Shown here piece after piece: positions 35,753 through 48,634 of a stretch of DNA of 64,000 nt. The stretch lies in assembly GCA_027924585.1 (NCBI GenBank), contig BSBM01000106.1:41745501-41809500 (forward strand). The letters run 5' to 3'. Below the pieces are notes generated by a model. The model ran no database searches, was not told the origin of the DNA, and saw only the letters and a program-made list of their open reading frames with translations. Position 1 is the stretch's first letter; each line of letters begins with the position of its first letter. A program made the translations under genes and the position numbers. This stretch comes from Larix kaempferi. Its lineage: Eukaryota > Streptophyta > Pinopsida > Pinales > Pinaceae.

Positions 35753-36391
35753 AAAGGAAGGGACCCCCAGCTGCCGGTGAAAAGACAGGACAGACTGCCA
35801 GCTGCCAGCGAAAAAGACGCCCCCTCACGGGTCACAAAGGTAGCAGAACATCCGATAAGATAGGGTACCCTAAGGATAGAAGAGATCCAGAGTTCAAAAA
35901 ACTAATATTTGCCAAAGATAGAGAAGAAACTCCTGTAAATAAGTTAAAAAAATAGCTCTGGACAACAAAGGGTAAAAAACCGCATCAAGATTTACTGCAG
36001 AAACCCCAAAAAATCCAGCTGATAGTTGGGAAGATAACCTACGACAATAAGCAAAATTCCCACTTTTTTTATTCTTGGTTGGTACTAGACCGATTGTGAT
36101 AATCGGCTGGACTCCAAGTCGTCGCAGGCCATCCGCTCCTTCTATCAACCATCTAGATCAGGGAAAAACTGCAGCAACCTGAGAAACCCTAGCAGAGCCA
36201 TCCTCCATTCTTCGAGAGATGTTCACCATTCCGACTCCACCACCCGAGGATACTTTATATCGATGGAGTCGGAGTGCCCGAAATCCCAAAGCAGTAGCGT
36301 TGAGATCTTTGTTGAGGGAATCTCTTGATCCCACTCCGATGCCTCTTTCGTTCCAATATCTGCTCATCATCAGTGATGCATTAACGATCAA

Positions 36392-36441
36392 TCCCATAGC
36401 TATCAGCCAGAAAGCATCCCATAGCTATCAGCCAGAAAGCA
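36392..36441. repeat. Perfect 25-bp tandem duplication
   Basis: TCCCATAGCTATCAGCCAGA followed by AAGCA occurs at 36392-36416 and identically at 36417-36441. Confidence 0.95.
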
Positions 36442-36765
36442 TGCCATCAATAAATCCTAAAATCAAATTCATGAAATTCATGTGACTGTGTAAACGCATA
36501 ACCTGAAATTCATGTCGATCAATTCCCAAACATTCGATACTATCCACAATCTGTAGACGTTTGATTAAATCATCATCACAGCTATAACTGCAGCTATGTT
36601 GCATGTCACTCGCAAGTAGAAGTTTGATATCTTCAATAAGCGCCTTTGCCCTTTGATTAGTTTTAATAACTCTTACATAAGAATATTTATCAAAAACATT
36701 AAATCAAAATAATAATGTTTTTGGCGGTAACACATCCTTACGCACTCAATGCATTTTTTTTTGTC

Positions 36766-36774
36766 TATATATAC
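36766..36774 (+). promoter_or_regulatory. TATA-box-like site
   Basis: TATATATAC in a C/T-rich setting, followed by CTCTCCTCCTC pyrimidine-rich sequence as in many plant leaders. Only a 23-codon frame (from about 36848) follows, so the transcript, if any, is unknown. Confidence 0.25.
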
Positions 36775-38270
36775 ACTTCGCTACCCCATACACTCTCCTC
36801 CTCATCGCTTATCAAAATATTCACTCGTAAGTGTAGAACCATCTTTATGCGTCTCGACTTCAAATCCTCTTTTTGTGATGGTGAACACTTTCATAAAGAT
36901 TTATTCCTTAATGCAAAATGATTTTAAATAGAACATACTTCTCTTCTCTTTAGAAGAATTTAAGATGGTAAAAATCTTGAAAACTAGTGAAGATAACATA
37001 ATTATGTTAAATTTAATTGTGGCAGGCTTAAAATCACTTAACTCCATTAAATGATGTAAACAAGAGATATACGGAATTGTTAGATCCACAAATAAGCCAT
37101 TGGAAAGGATTTGAATGGAACAAGGTCATTCTAAAGTTATTAATAATACTAATAATGAATACTCTATATAAATTAAGGTATTATTATTGAATAAACTTTC
37201 CCATACATATGAAAATTATACTATTATTTGGAAATCACTCCACCATGTATATGTTAATTCCTTATTAGTCTCTGTCGTCGAGATGGCAGGGACTCTATGA
37301 TTCGACTTGCCACCGTTTTAATTAATATGCACATAAATTCATGCATTGTTTCCCTAATTTTTCATTCAAAACGAATAAAGAACACTTTTTCTCACCTATT
37401 TGTATTTAGGAAACCGTTTTGTCCACCACTCAACAAATTGGACCTCTTATTTGGCCATATATCGAGGCGAGGGAAAAATTCAAGGGAAATTTAATCCAAT
37501 ATTTCATTTAAAATCATGGATAACAAATTGAAAACATGAAAAACATAATAGAAGGTGAATTAATGTTAAAGAAAACATTAGCATTACCTCTCAAACACTA
37601 AATGTTTGGATATCATAGCCTTGATTCATAAAGGTGAGTGATCTTGGGAAATCACCATACTACTCATTTTTACACTCTTCAAATTACACATGGTCACCAT
37701 GGATCTTATTGTGGTTGTTTCCATGTTGGCCACCTATATAAACTTCTATCACTGCACAACCATATTTTAACACTATGGAATCCATCATACGATTCATATG
37801 ATTATGCTCCTCTTCATTCCTATCAAAAGCTTGGACAAGTGGAGTCCGTTACAACTAGAGCTATGGTGACGTAGTGAAGTATGATGCTTTCCCTAGAATG
37901 GATAGAAATTAGAATCGATTTTTGTCTGTCTTTTGATCCTGCACAAATTTGACGTTAGTTTCCACTTCATGTAAACATTCGATCAAGTTTCAGAAAACAT
38001 CTTCAATAACCTATGTTGATTCTCTAATTCTCTTTGAAGGCATTTTCAAATTGTTTCCCTTTCTATTTTCCTATGAGTTCGTTCTATTTGGATTCAGGAA
38101 GTAAGCATTTAAGCCAAAAGGTGGGAAATCGGTTAGAACTAATTAAGATATTGTTTGTTCTAAAAAGCACCTACTATTGCTTCTTCATTTAAAGTTATCC
38201 ATAGAAGACAATTTAAGTTTTCAATCCCAAATTAGCCAAAATACTTGAAATAATAAATGATGTTGTTGTA

Positions 38271-38301
38271 TTATATATATACATATGTATGTATGTATGT
38301 A
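38271..38301. repeat. (TA)n-(TATG)n compound microsatellite
   Basis: TATATATATACATATGTATG followed by two more TATG units. Simple repeat about 250 bp left of the gypsy element. Confidence 0.9.
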
Positions 38302-38559
38302 CGAATTAATACCAAATGTCTCAATTAAAATAATATTTGTTATCCTTATCAATATTGTTTTCCCATGATTTTATATTGGGAATTTGTTTTCTTTTAAGTA
38401 AGACTATTTTATATTAACATAAAGAATTTACATAGACATAACAATGCTACAGAATGGAGCCATAATGGTGAACTAGCGATACTACTCTACAACCTCTGAA
38501 TCTACCTTAAATAGTCCAAAACCATCCCACAGTAGTAGAGAGAACTAAGAATAGACCTA

Positions 38560-39176
38560 TGATCCGGACTTATGAAGGAACACAAGGAATTTATGAAATA
38601 CACATAGCTGTAGAGATGCAGCAGAAATAAGACTTCATTTGATTAATATCACATAATGGAAATATGCTTACAAGCATAATTGACATAAACTAGCTAGGGC
38701 ATTGGTAGCTTATCTCTGAGAAGAGATGTGGAGGTCATCGACCTCTGAACACTGAGTTACAATGTGGACCCAAGCCTATCTATTATTGAGAAACAAAGGA
38801 AAACCCTAAACATCTGAAAACCTAACCCTAGGAGATGAAAATGCCAAACTATGGGCCCCGTTGGGGTAAATTGGTACATCAATTTCCCGACGTCGTAACT
38901 TTGGCATACGATCTCTGTTTGACGTGCATGATACCTCATTGGAAAGATCTATTTGAGGACTACACTAATGATAGCGAATGTTGAGTCTTTAACTCAAATT
39001 CACTGAAACAAGATTTTCCAAAAAACGTCATTTAGGGCCTCAAAACGGCTTCAAAAGTTTAGGACCCTAAAAAACTGCTAAAAATAGTAAGTTGTGCTAT
39101 AATTAAGGAAACTGAAAGAACAATGTTGGGGCCCCAAGTGGAATAGGTGGGTGGCCACCAATATCCACCTGGATCA
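38560..39176 (-). repeat. 3' LTR of the gypsy element (617 bp)
   Basis: On the plus strand it runs TGATCCGGACTTATG...TATCCACCTGGATCA, with short inverted ends TGATCC/GGATCA. It is bounded by ACCTA on the left and the purine tract on the right. Confidence 0.93.
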
Positions 39177-39187
39177 TTCCTCCCCCC
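39177..39187 (-). other. Polypurine tract of the gypsy element
   Basis: Minus strand GGGGGGAGGAA lies between the pol stop codon (TAA, 39190-39188) and the 3' LTR. The stop codon touches the tract directly. Confidence 0.85.
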
Positions 39188-42100
39188 TTAAGAAGCAATG
39201 GTCCCCATTGCGTGGAGTTCCTCCATGAGATGAGGAAACTTCTGTTGAACTTGGTCCCTGGTGAGCCACTTGCCTTGGTGCAGGAGTTGGCCAGCTTTGA
39301 CAACTCGATACAATTGGATCTTTTGCTGGCGAGTGTTCTTGATTTGAATGTCCATGATACGATCTGTGGTGGCCTGTTTCCTGCAATCTGGTTTTAACTC
39401 TGTTGCTGTGAGTTGTTCTACAATGTCGGAGATGTCTAGTAGAGGTGGAAAGTAGGGTCAAAGGCGATCCACATTGAACAATGGGTGTAGACCAAGGAAT
39501 GGTGGAATACTGAGCTCAAAGGTGTTTTCCCCTACAGCTTTGGTGATAGTGTATGGCCCATATCAGAGTGGGCGAATCTTACGCTAGGGTCAAGAGAGGC
39601 GCTCCTTCTGCAAATGCAGCCACACTTTGTCGCCCACCTGGAAGTTGTGTGGCACCCGATGCTGATCATGTCACTGCTTGTATTTGGAATTGGTTTTGTC
39701 CAATATGTCATGAACCTGTTGGTGGATGTGCTGAATGAGTTCGATGAAGTTATTTTCCTTGTCGGCTTCCAACTGGACATGAGCCGAATCGGCCTGAGTG
39801 ACCGCAAATGGCATGGCTACATCAATGGGACATAGTGGCTGGAATCCCAAGCCCACTTGAAAGGGGTTGTGGCCGGTTGAGCTATGGAGAGCTTAGTTAT
39901 AGCTGCGTTGTACATAGGAGAGGCTCTCATCCCATGTGTGTGGATGCTTTGAGTTGTACATGCACATAATGTGTATGATCATCTTATTAACGACCTCTAT
40001 CTGGCCATCAGTTTGGGGATGGAAAGTTGTGGACTTGGTGAGACTAGTGTCCAGCATTGACCAAAGGCTGGACCAAAATGTACTGAAGAACCTGTTGTTT
40101 CGATATGAGATGATAAACTATGGGATACCAAAGTTTACCCACACTCGTTCAAAGAAGAGTTTAGCAGTGGTTTCTGCTGTGATATTCTTCTTGCAGGACA
40201 CCATAATGGCCATCTTCAAGAATTTGTCGACGACCACGAAAACACAGTTGTTTCTATGCTTAGTAGAAGGAAGGCCCAACATGTAATCCATGGATATGGA
40301 TTCCCAAGGTCGACTAGGGGTAGGCAGCAGAGTGTAGAGGCCTTGCTTCTTGATGGTCGGTATGACAATGGCACAGGAAGTGCAGGACTTGATGTACTTA
40401 TCGACATCCATTCGAAGGTTTGGCCAATAGAAATACTTCTGCAATACTGCCACTGTTTTCTCAACCCCGAAATGCCCATCGACCCGACTGTAGTGGGATT
40501 CCCAAATCATCTTGGCGCGCTCGCTTGAAGGAACACAAAGGTGTCCCAGGTGACATAAGAGTCCATACTGGAGGTGAAAATTAGGACTTGCTTACCCTCT
40601 AAGAGAGTCTTGTATGTGTGGCCAAATTCTGGATCGCTCTTACAGAGAAGTGGCCAATCATAAGTCTCATGCCCACAAGAGTTGAGCACGGTGGTTAGCG
40701 CCACGATCGATGGTGGGCTGAGGCGATCTGCAGCATTATTGGTGCTTCCCTTCTTGTACTTGATATTCAAATGAAATTGTTGCAGATATGTGGACCACTT
40801 ATGATGGCGATCGTTCTGCAACTTCCCTTGTGTTTGCATGAACTACAGGGGTCAGTGGTCTGTGTGGATGATCGTTTCCTTCCCCAAAATGTAATGCTTC
40901 CATTGTCGGCAAGCCAACACAATGGAATACATCTCCTTGTCATAAGTGGGATACTTCCGGACTGTGTTGGAGAGTTTCTCACTGTGATATGCCATTGGAT
41001 GTCCCTATTGAGTAAGAACTGCCCCAATAGTATAGTTTGAGGCATCTCCCTTGATATCAAATGGTTGTTGCAAGTCTGGTAATGTGAGCACTGGGGCAGA
41101 GCAGAGGCAATGTTTCAACTCGACGAACACCTCCTACTGAGATTCATACCAAAATAATTTTGCTTTCACTCCTCCCTTGGTGACTTGGCTCAAGGGCCAA
41201 GTGATATGAGAGAATCCCAACACAAACCTGCGGTAGAAATTGGCAAGACCCAGAAAGCTGCGGAGCTCTATTAGAGTGGTAAGGGCTGGCCAATCTCGAA
41301 TGACTTGGATCTTGGCCGGATCCACATGCACCCCTCACTCATCAATAATGTATCCCAGATACTAAACCTGGGTCATGCCAAAAGTGCACTTCTCCAGATT
41401 GGCACACAACTTGTGTTGCCGCAGTGTTGGGAGGACCTGTCGGATGTGGTGGAGATGCTCCTCCCAAGTTTGGCTAAAGACCAGGATGTCATCCAAGTAC
41501 ACTAATACAAATGAGTTGGTGAATGGCCGGAAGATGTCATCCATCATCCTCATGGAGGTTGCGAGAGCATTTGTCAGCCCGAAAGGAATGACCAACCATT
41601 CGAAAAGGCCCTCCCTTGCTTTGAAGGCAGTCTTCCACACATCAGAGGGTTCAATTGGTACCTAGTGATACTCGGACTTCAAGTCGATCTTACTAAAATA
41701 TTCCCCCCCCTGAGTTGGTCCAGAAGGTCATCAATCCATGGGATCGGGTACCTATTCCGGACAGTGATCTTATTCAACGCTCGATAGTCAATACAAAGTC
41801 TCCAAGTCCCATCCTTCTTTTTCCCCAACACGATCAGGCTCCCACAGGGTGATGAACTTGGTCGAATGTGCCCTTTCTACAACAAATCCTGAATCTGCCT
41901 CTTGATTTCGTCACTCTCCAGAACAAAGCGCCGATAGATTGGTCTATTGGGAAGCGACGCACCTGGGGTTAGATTGATGGGGTGCTTGACTTGATAGTGC
42001 AGAGGCACCCCTGTGGGTGAGGTGAAGATGTCCCTGTACTCCTCCATGACCTTGTCCATCTGTTGTTGTTGGGCGAAGGAGCTCTGTCTGGAGGTCGTGG

Positions 42101-42469
42101 TCATAGTCTTATTCTTTCCCTGAGGGTGGATTACTAGGAAAACAAATTTCCTCATTTTGGAAATGAGCTTACTGCATTGTTTTACAGTAACCAAAGAGAT
42201 GGCAGCAGGCGATGCTACCTCCGGTATCTTGTACAACTTATTTCCCAAAGTAAAAATAACAGCGCGAGGCCGAGACTCATACACAACATGTCGCTTCCAC
42301 AAGTATGGTTGGCCTAATAATATATCAGAAACATCAAGAGGAGCAATGTCACATAATACCTCATCCGTGAAGGGCTTGATGCTGTAAGAAAGGCGACACT
42401 GCTGGTTGACGCAGAGATATCATCCTTGGTGAAGCCACCCAATGGTGTACGGTTGTGGGTGTGTTGTGG
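39188..42469 (-). pseudogene. Gypsy pol (protease end, RT, RNase H, integrase, chromodomain-like tail), decayed
   Basis: In order on the minus strand: the end of the protease (SDILLGQPYLW at about 42330); RT with DYRALN, IPWIDDLLDQL and catalytic YLDD at about 41500; RNase H with YDKEMYSIVLACRQW and HTDHRPL; an integrase HHCC zinc domain (GHFGVEKTV...CTSC, about 40480-40380); core SMDYMLGLP; and a GDKVWL-type C-terminus. The last 60 codons contain KWLTRDQVQQKFPHLMEELH, like the end of chromodomains in plant gypsy integrases. The frame stops at TAA 39190. Many stops and frameshifts break it. Its protease start lies on the other side of the nested element. Confidence 0.88.
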
Positions 42470-45400
42470 TGTAACATACCCCTTTACTGAAAAACATTTT
42501 ATGTTTGAAGAAGACATTATCTTAACTTTTATTGTAAAGTTTTATATTTGGACAAGTGTCCAAGGATGACTGTAATTGTACAATATTATTATTTAAATAA
42601 ATAAAATAGGAGACACTCACCCAAGGAGAACTGTTAAAAGAGTGTTTACTGACCCACTAGTTGGAATGGAATATAGGGTAGAAGGAAATGGACAAGTGGC
42701 AGCATCATGAGGCAAGTAACTAGCTCTTTGTATGGAACAAATCCCTTGAATTGTGGTCATAGTGCCCTGAAAGATGGGACTGGATCTTGAGGCTTATTTA
42801 TTTAAAATTGACCACCAAAAAGACCTAGGCATCGTTTTAGGAGCCATCGAATTTGGACTGAGGTTAAACACTTTTCCTGGCGAGGAAAATTACCTTTTGG
42901 TTCTGCTGTATGCAAACAAGAGATTCAATGAGGGGAAAAACTATGTTTTTGATCATGGTGTAAGTCTGCCTTGTTTACTGCTGAGTGCAGAGTTTTACTG
43001 CTGAGTGCAGAGCTTGAGGGTTTTTGGAAAGTCTCTATTAATTATTGGTTATACAATTTGAGTGCCTTGCTTCTACACAGAGTCTTCTACCTAGTGGTTC
43101 AGTAAACAGGATCAAGGGTCCAAAGGAGGCAAGTAGTTTGGCTGCTTCTTCTAGAGAAGGTTGGGAGGAATAGGCCTCCTTGGGTGTTTGTCCACCCTAT
43201 CTACAGTTACAGGTTCTACTTGATATTTCATCTCTAAGTAGTTAATTTAATTTCTGTAATTGTTGATTTAGTACTCTTTAGCTAACTAATGATAATACAG
43301 AAGTATAAGTGTGATTTTCTGATCTGTTTAGGATTTTGTAGACTGTTGATTATATTTATGAATTGATAGAATAAATACCCTCTCTGTATTTTTTCCCATA
43401 CTGTTTTTTTATCGTACTCCACTACAAAGAAGGGGAATTAAAATTAGATAAATGATATGCAATGAACATGATGAATGATAGAACTATTTCTGTTTACTGC
43501 CCTTAAAGATTTCCTTTTCTGTTATGTTTTTCTTTTAAGTTTTTCCTATAATTGTTTATATTTTGCAAATTTAATTATTTCGTGTCAAGTCTCAGAAAAA
43601 GTAATGACATTCTTATCATACAGACATTATAATGTTTTTATAGCTTTAGAATCAAACATTTTACTTTCTGCACAAAACCTAGGGGTTTCATTTAAAATCA
43701 ATTGTACCCTGCAAGTAGATAACACTACATACTCTTTTGCTTTCTTAAAAAAAAAAAAACATAGTATGCAAACTCTGTTATAGACAGTTATCATTATTTT
43801 TATGAAATTTTAAATAGTTGTAAACCAATCATTGAATTACCCATATTATCCAAATACAATAGTATCTCTGCCTTTGTAGCAACTAATTAATATAGGGTTT
43901 AATATTTCCACGTTTTCTAAACTCTGCAATAGATTTATTTTATTATATCTTCTTACTAAATATCCATTCGAAAACTTCTATAAATATTTCTATCTACTTC
44001 TGAAGTATAGTTCTGTAATATCAAACATTACCAACATTCTTAAAGTAAAACACTTATACAAACAAGTATACATTGGAGGAATGATCTACATTGGTAAAAC
44101 CCTAGCTTCTCCTTCATAACATTTAGAATTCTTACAACACTTATCAAATCAAATAATTTATCTAAGATAGAGTTCGACGTTTTAGAAAACATTTTCTTAC
44201 ATAAACAATTTTAGGTTTAAAACTCTTGAAAGAACCAAAATAATATTAGGTTTGAGGCAGGCCCATATCAAACCCTACAGCCGAATCCATACATTCGAAG
44301 TATTAACTCAGATATTACCAGATTTCAAATAAGATTAAGGATACATGCTCAACATTGGAAAATACAGTCGTGATAGAAAATATCCTATACAATGCTTAAA
44401 CTAAGACAAAGGAACATTTCGGAATCAACATCAAACAGTAGTATTACTTTCCTATTGTAACCATTATCTCCAACGAAACCAAATAGATACACGAGACTAG
44501 GTCTCAGTTTTCAAGTTCGACCTCTCAAAATTTTCAAAGTTACCTTCTAAACCAAATAGGTTAGGGTTTTGAGGTTTCAAAACAAAACATTGAGCTTTGG
44601 CTCTCGGCCATTAACCAAATACAACAAAATTGACATCAAATAACACAGAGTATTGATTTCAGGCACAGTATAAAAACCATATGCCAAACCCTTTTAATTC
44701 ATCCAATAGTCGAGGGTTAAAACCCTGGCAACAAGTAATACATTTCGACATACAGTAACACTGTAGAATACATCATAAGGGTAGGTCGAGGATTCAATCC
44801 TCCCTACGCACGCGTCACATCATGAGGGCATTAAACAACGACCACACCTTTTGAAAATTGAAAGCTCTGGCCAAACCAAACACAGCTAACAGTTGCGAGG
44901 AGAAACCATAGGAGAAACCATCGAGACTTACCATTTCAAGCAGCAGTTTCCCACTTAGCTTGAGCGTAGAACCCTGTAGGTGAAAGTACCTACCAATAAC
45001 ATAGAGGTGGGTTAAAACTTAAGTTCCAAGCTTAAAACAATACAGACAATTGCATCAACATGAAAATTTTAGAAGAGACATTACCTTTACATTAAACCAA
45101 AGGTTGAAATCAACCACTTCTGCAACCGGCTTTGAATCCAGAGTCACACACAACTCGCTTGATGAACACAACTATTACATCCACAGTGACTGGCTCGACT
45201 CTTAAACCCTCAAAACTATCAACCCTTCCCTACAGGTCCTGGTATTGAACCTGAGGAAGGAGTCCTCAAGAACCAGCTTCGAAGCCGAGCACCACTACAA
45301 CTGGCGTGATTTTTCCTGAGGCATTCAACTACCAAAACAATGCAGTGAACTTCCACAACAGAGCTTAGCTCTTAAGCTGTCAACTTGTAACAGTAATCAC

Positions 45401-46875
45401 TCTCAGTTCACAGTTTTGAATCATGGGAGGAGCTCTCAAAACCTGAAAACAAAACCCTAAATTTTCGCAGGCCTGTCAGCCTCGTTACTACACCACTCCT
45501 GAACAATGAATGTAGAATGGTTATGCTACCTGAGTGATAATCCCGAGAGCTTTTAGGGTTAACACCTTAAACAAGGAGACCACATGAACGTCACCAAGTC
45601 GGATGCGAACGGGGATTCCAGTCCTGCTTCCTTTATTACACTTTTAATAATTGACCTACCAACGTATTGTTGCTTGTCAACGTAACCACATATCAAACCT
45701 TGCCAAACATTCTCCATAGTAACACTTACCAACTTCAAATTTAAGTAGGGTCATATGTTATCAAAGTTTACATTATCGTTTCTATGGTCATCTAGGTGCT
45801 ACATTGTAGCGCATCAAGGTTAATGTTGGCCATTATCATGATGGAATTCATAACCCTAGTATATCATATACTGCCCTAAGTCCAAAGACTCATATCTATT
45901 GTTAATACAGTAGTAAATTATATAGAACACTTTTTAATCAAACCTTTCGGGTATGGTATTAGCACCATAAGCATTAATAAATATTTCTTTTGGAGTTCTA
46001 CAAAGTATATAATGTACAACTAGAAACATTAGATAAGTCACTTAATAATTTATCTCCTTGGTCATGCGCTTATGGAAGAGAATAATGAAAGGATTTTTTG
46101 CAATACATCTCCAAGCCTAAATCCTAATGATCTAACATGTTTAAATTTCGAGTCATAAGACATTTATATATCGAAACATTCTATTCTCAAATCCTAAGTT
46201 CAAAACCTTTAAACATTATACAAACTTATGAACTTTACAAATTACACAACGTCAAGAAGGAAGTTAATAGTATGACAAGCATATAGGCCACTTTTCTAGG
46301 ATGTAGTTGAAGAAGCTTTTAGAGTAGTTTTCTCTTTGTAGTGGCTCCTTACAATCTAGAGTTTTCAAATAGCAATTACAACTTCTGGAAATTCAATCAA
46401 AGATTTAAGTAGAACACTTACAGAAGTAAGACTGAGATTTAAAACATTATTAAGCTCTCTCCATGAAGTACATCAGACTTATCACTAAACATTGACGGTT
46501 AACTGAAAGTGCATTTAAGACTTCTTAGAAATACTTTGCATTACTGGGAGGGACATATCTTTCTTACCTGCAATTCTATGAAAATGAAGGTTCAAATGCT
46601 TTAGCATAAATGCTAAGTAAGCCTCAGGGTACCCATAGGACCCCTTCATCATCAACAAAAAACAGAACACAGTTAGCACATATAAACAATAACTATAGCA
46701 AAGGGAACCATTGAAGCATTGACATCGTCGCAAAACAATACAATTGTATAATCATTACAAACATTTATTTCAGCATGTCGACATAGAAGCATTTAATATG
46801 ATTTCGCACTGCAAAGTACAGTATTTAATGCTACATTGAAAATTTTTAAATTTTGTGAAATTTTGGGATATTATA
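42470..46875 (+). repeat. 5' LTR of the nested element (4406 bp)
   Basis: Runs from TGTAACATACCCC to GGGATATTATA; the terminal CA expected from the partner LTR (TTACA) has become TA. It contains a short duplication of GTTTTACTGCTGAGTGCAGA-type text at about 42975-43012, also present in the partner. Open frames inside are short and without motifs. Confidence 0.92.
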
Positions 46876-46877
46876 TG

Positions 46878-46890
46878 TGGTATCAGAGCA
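46878..46890 (+). other. Primer binding site of the nested element
   Basis: TGGTATCAGAGCA is a perfect match to the plant initiator-Met tRNA primer site, two bases after the LTR end. Confidence 0.92.
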
Positions 46891-47019
46891 CGAGTTCCAA
46901 CTCTAGGCCTGAAATAGGCTCATGCACACAGAACAGAAAAAGAAAATAGAAAACTTAGTTACTGACTTTTATTTAAATTTTTTTTCTGTACAGAACAGCT
47001 TGATATTTAATTTGCCGGT

Positions 47020-48396
47020 ATGGAAATACCGAAAGAACCAGCAGAGGACAGATCTCTTCATCATATTGAACATAATAACAACGCACATAATAATGGTAAT
47101 GAAGGAATTTACGTAGAGTTAAATAATCAATATTCTGAACTACTACGTACTGTAAAAGATTTAAAATCTGAAATAAGAACCGTTAAAGAAGAGAATGAAC
47201 GAATTTTGAAGGTGCAAGAAGAGTTAAATTAGATTTTAATGGAAAATTGTCAAAATGATGAAAGAGGAAGGAAATTAGAAGTAAATTCTGATTCTGGTAC
47301 AATGTCCCACAAATATAAGAACAAGAAAGCAAAGAATGGTAAAAGTAATAGTTACTCTTCATCTGAATCTGATCGAAGTGACTGTAATTCTGATCAGGAT
47401 AGCAGTGACAGTGATTGATGTTCTAAGAAGAGGAAGCATAAGCATCATGAACAAATTACTGGAGAATTTAAAAATATAAAACCACCAACTTTAAATGGAA
47501 AAAATGAAAAGGGAGAGGCAGTTGAAGCATGGCTGTCCGGAATGAAGAAGTACTTTCAGATTTATAACTACTCATCTCAATTAAAACCTAAGATGGCCAT
47601 ACACAATCTGACCGGAAGGGAAGATATTTGGTGGCAAGATGTCAAAAGACTTAAAAATCTTAAGGATAAAGACATAAAATGGAGAACATTTAAGAACATG
47701 TTTAAGAAATTTTTTTTATCTGAACAGTACTACGAAGATAAGTCAAAATAATTTTATGATTTAAATATGGGTTCAATGACCATGAAGGAGTTATGCAGCA
47801 AGTTTCTCAGCTTGTTAAGGTATGTACCTTACCTAGCTGAAGAAAAACCTAATATAAAAAGGTTTTTAAGCTGTTTACCCTTCCACATAAAGGACAGAAT
47901 TGAGTACGATAACCCTTCAACTCTTGAAGAATCCATGAGGAAGGCTAATTTCTGTTTTGAACAAAATAAGAGAAGAGAAGGTGTATCGAGTTGGAAAAGT
48001 AATAAATCTAACAATTTTGAGCATAAAAAGAAAAGTTATAATCAGAATTCCTGAAGTTTTAAGAAAAAATTTAATAACAGAAATTTTCCAAGTAATAATA
48101 AGTACAGGGGTAATGCACCATAGAATTTTACTGCTACAAGGAATGTTCCTAACAATAATAACAACAACAATAATAACAGCACCAGAAATGTTGAACAGAG
48201 GCCACCTTTGAAGTGTTATGATTGCGGTGGGCCCCACACTAGAGCTCAATGCCCACGCAACAAAAATACAGTCAGCAACATTCACACCATACAAGCAGAA
48301 ACTACAGTTGGTGATGTAGCAAGAGAAATGCCCAGGCTAAATGCAGCGTTGGAAAATTGTCAAGCAAACCATCAAACGTCTATGGTCGAAACCGAA
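47020..48396 (+). pseudogene. Gag of the nested element, one frame with five stops
   Basis: One reading frame runs from ATG 47020 to about 48396 with no frameshift. It is broken by TAG 47230, TGA 47416, TAA 47749, TGA 48052 and TAG 48121. It encodes a coiled-coil-like N-terminus (LRTVKDLKSEIRTVKEENER) and a Ser/Asp-rich patch. The gag core follows (AVEAWLSGMKKYFQIYNY, MAIHNLTGREDIWWQD, FLSEQYYEDK, FLSLLRYVPYLAEEKPNIKR). An Asn-rich basic linker leads to the knuckle CYDCGGPHTRAQC (CX2CX3HX4C). The HQTSMVETEG segment after it is where gag normally passes into protease. All five stops could arise from CAA, CAG or CGA codons by C to T change. Confidence 0.9.
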
Positions 48397-48592
48397 GGTG
48401 GAACCCGAAGGAGATTTTAAGGTGGAACCGGACTGTATTCTCGACAGGAGGGAAATTATACTCCGGAATCGTACCATAGGGAAGGTAAAGGTGCAATGGA
48501 AGCACCTTATCCCTGATGAAGCTACCTGGGAACTGGAAAGTAACATGCAGGAAGCATATCCAGTTCTGTTTCAAGGAGGCTCTTATGAATAA
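48397..48592 (+). pseudogene. Integrase C-terminal chromodomain-like tail joined after gag
   Basis: The frame encodes VEPDCILDRREIILRNRTIG, then KVKVQWKHLIPDEATWELES and YPVLF. This is the conserved end of plant gypsy integrases (ILDRRE, VKVQW, EATWE, YP.LF). It is in the +1 frame relative to gag and starts within a few bases of the end of gag homology at about 48396. The copies of AAGGTGGAACC at about 48394 and 48419 suggest a deletion between short repeats. The stop is TAA at 48590. Confidence 0.85.
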
Positions 48593-48619
48593 TAAGCAAC
48601 ATCGAGGATGATGTTGAGC

Positions 48620-48634
48620 TTAAGTAGGGGTGTT
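48620..48634 (+). other. Weak polypurine tract of the nested element
   Basis: TTAAGTAGGGGTGTT directly before the 3' LTR start. The purine run is short and interrupted, so either it has decayed or initiation was poor. Confidence 0.45.

Larger units (their letters stand above)
29810..36150 (-). mobile_element. Near-full-length LINE (copy 2)
   Basis: An L1-like plant non-LTR retrotransposon on the minus strand with about 400 bp of 5' leader, ORF1 (35752-34175), ORF2 (34175-30052) and about 240 bp of 3' tail. The 3' end is set near 29810, because copy 1 and this copy share AATAGTAC text there and diverge beyond. The 5' limit is a guess from the end of clear low-AT sequence. Damage is light: one stop in ORF1, two stops and one frameshift in ORF2. 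It is the best-preserved LINE in the window. Confidence 0.85.
36151..38554. other. Spacer between LINE copy 2 and the gypsy element
   Basis: 36160-36440 is less AT-rich and open on both strands for about 80 codons, but no family is recognised. The rest is AT-rich with short frames. A perfect 25-bp tandem, a TATA-like site and a microsatellite are listed separately. Confidence 0.45.

Noticed and set aside
35894-36148. 84-codon frame upstream of LINE ORF1
   Set aside because: It lies in the LINE leader, has no motif and no ORF1 similarity.
42774-43004. 76-codon frame in the nested element's 5' LTR
   Set aside because: The partner LTR has stops at matching places, so it is not maintained.
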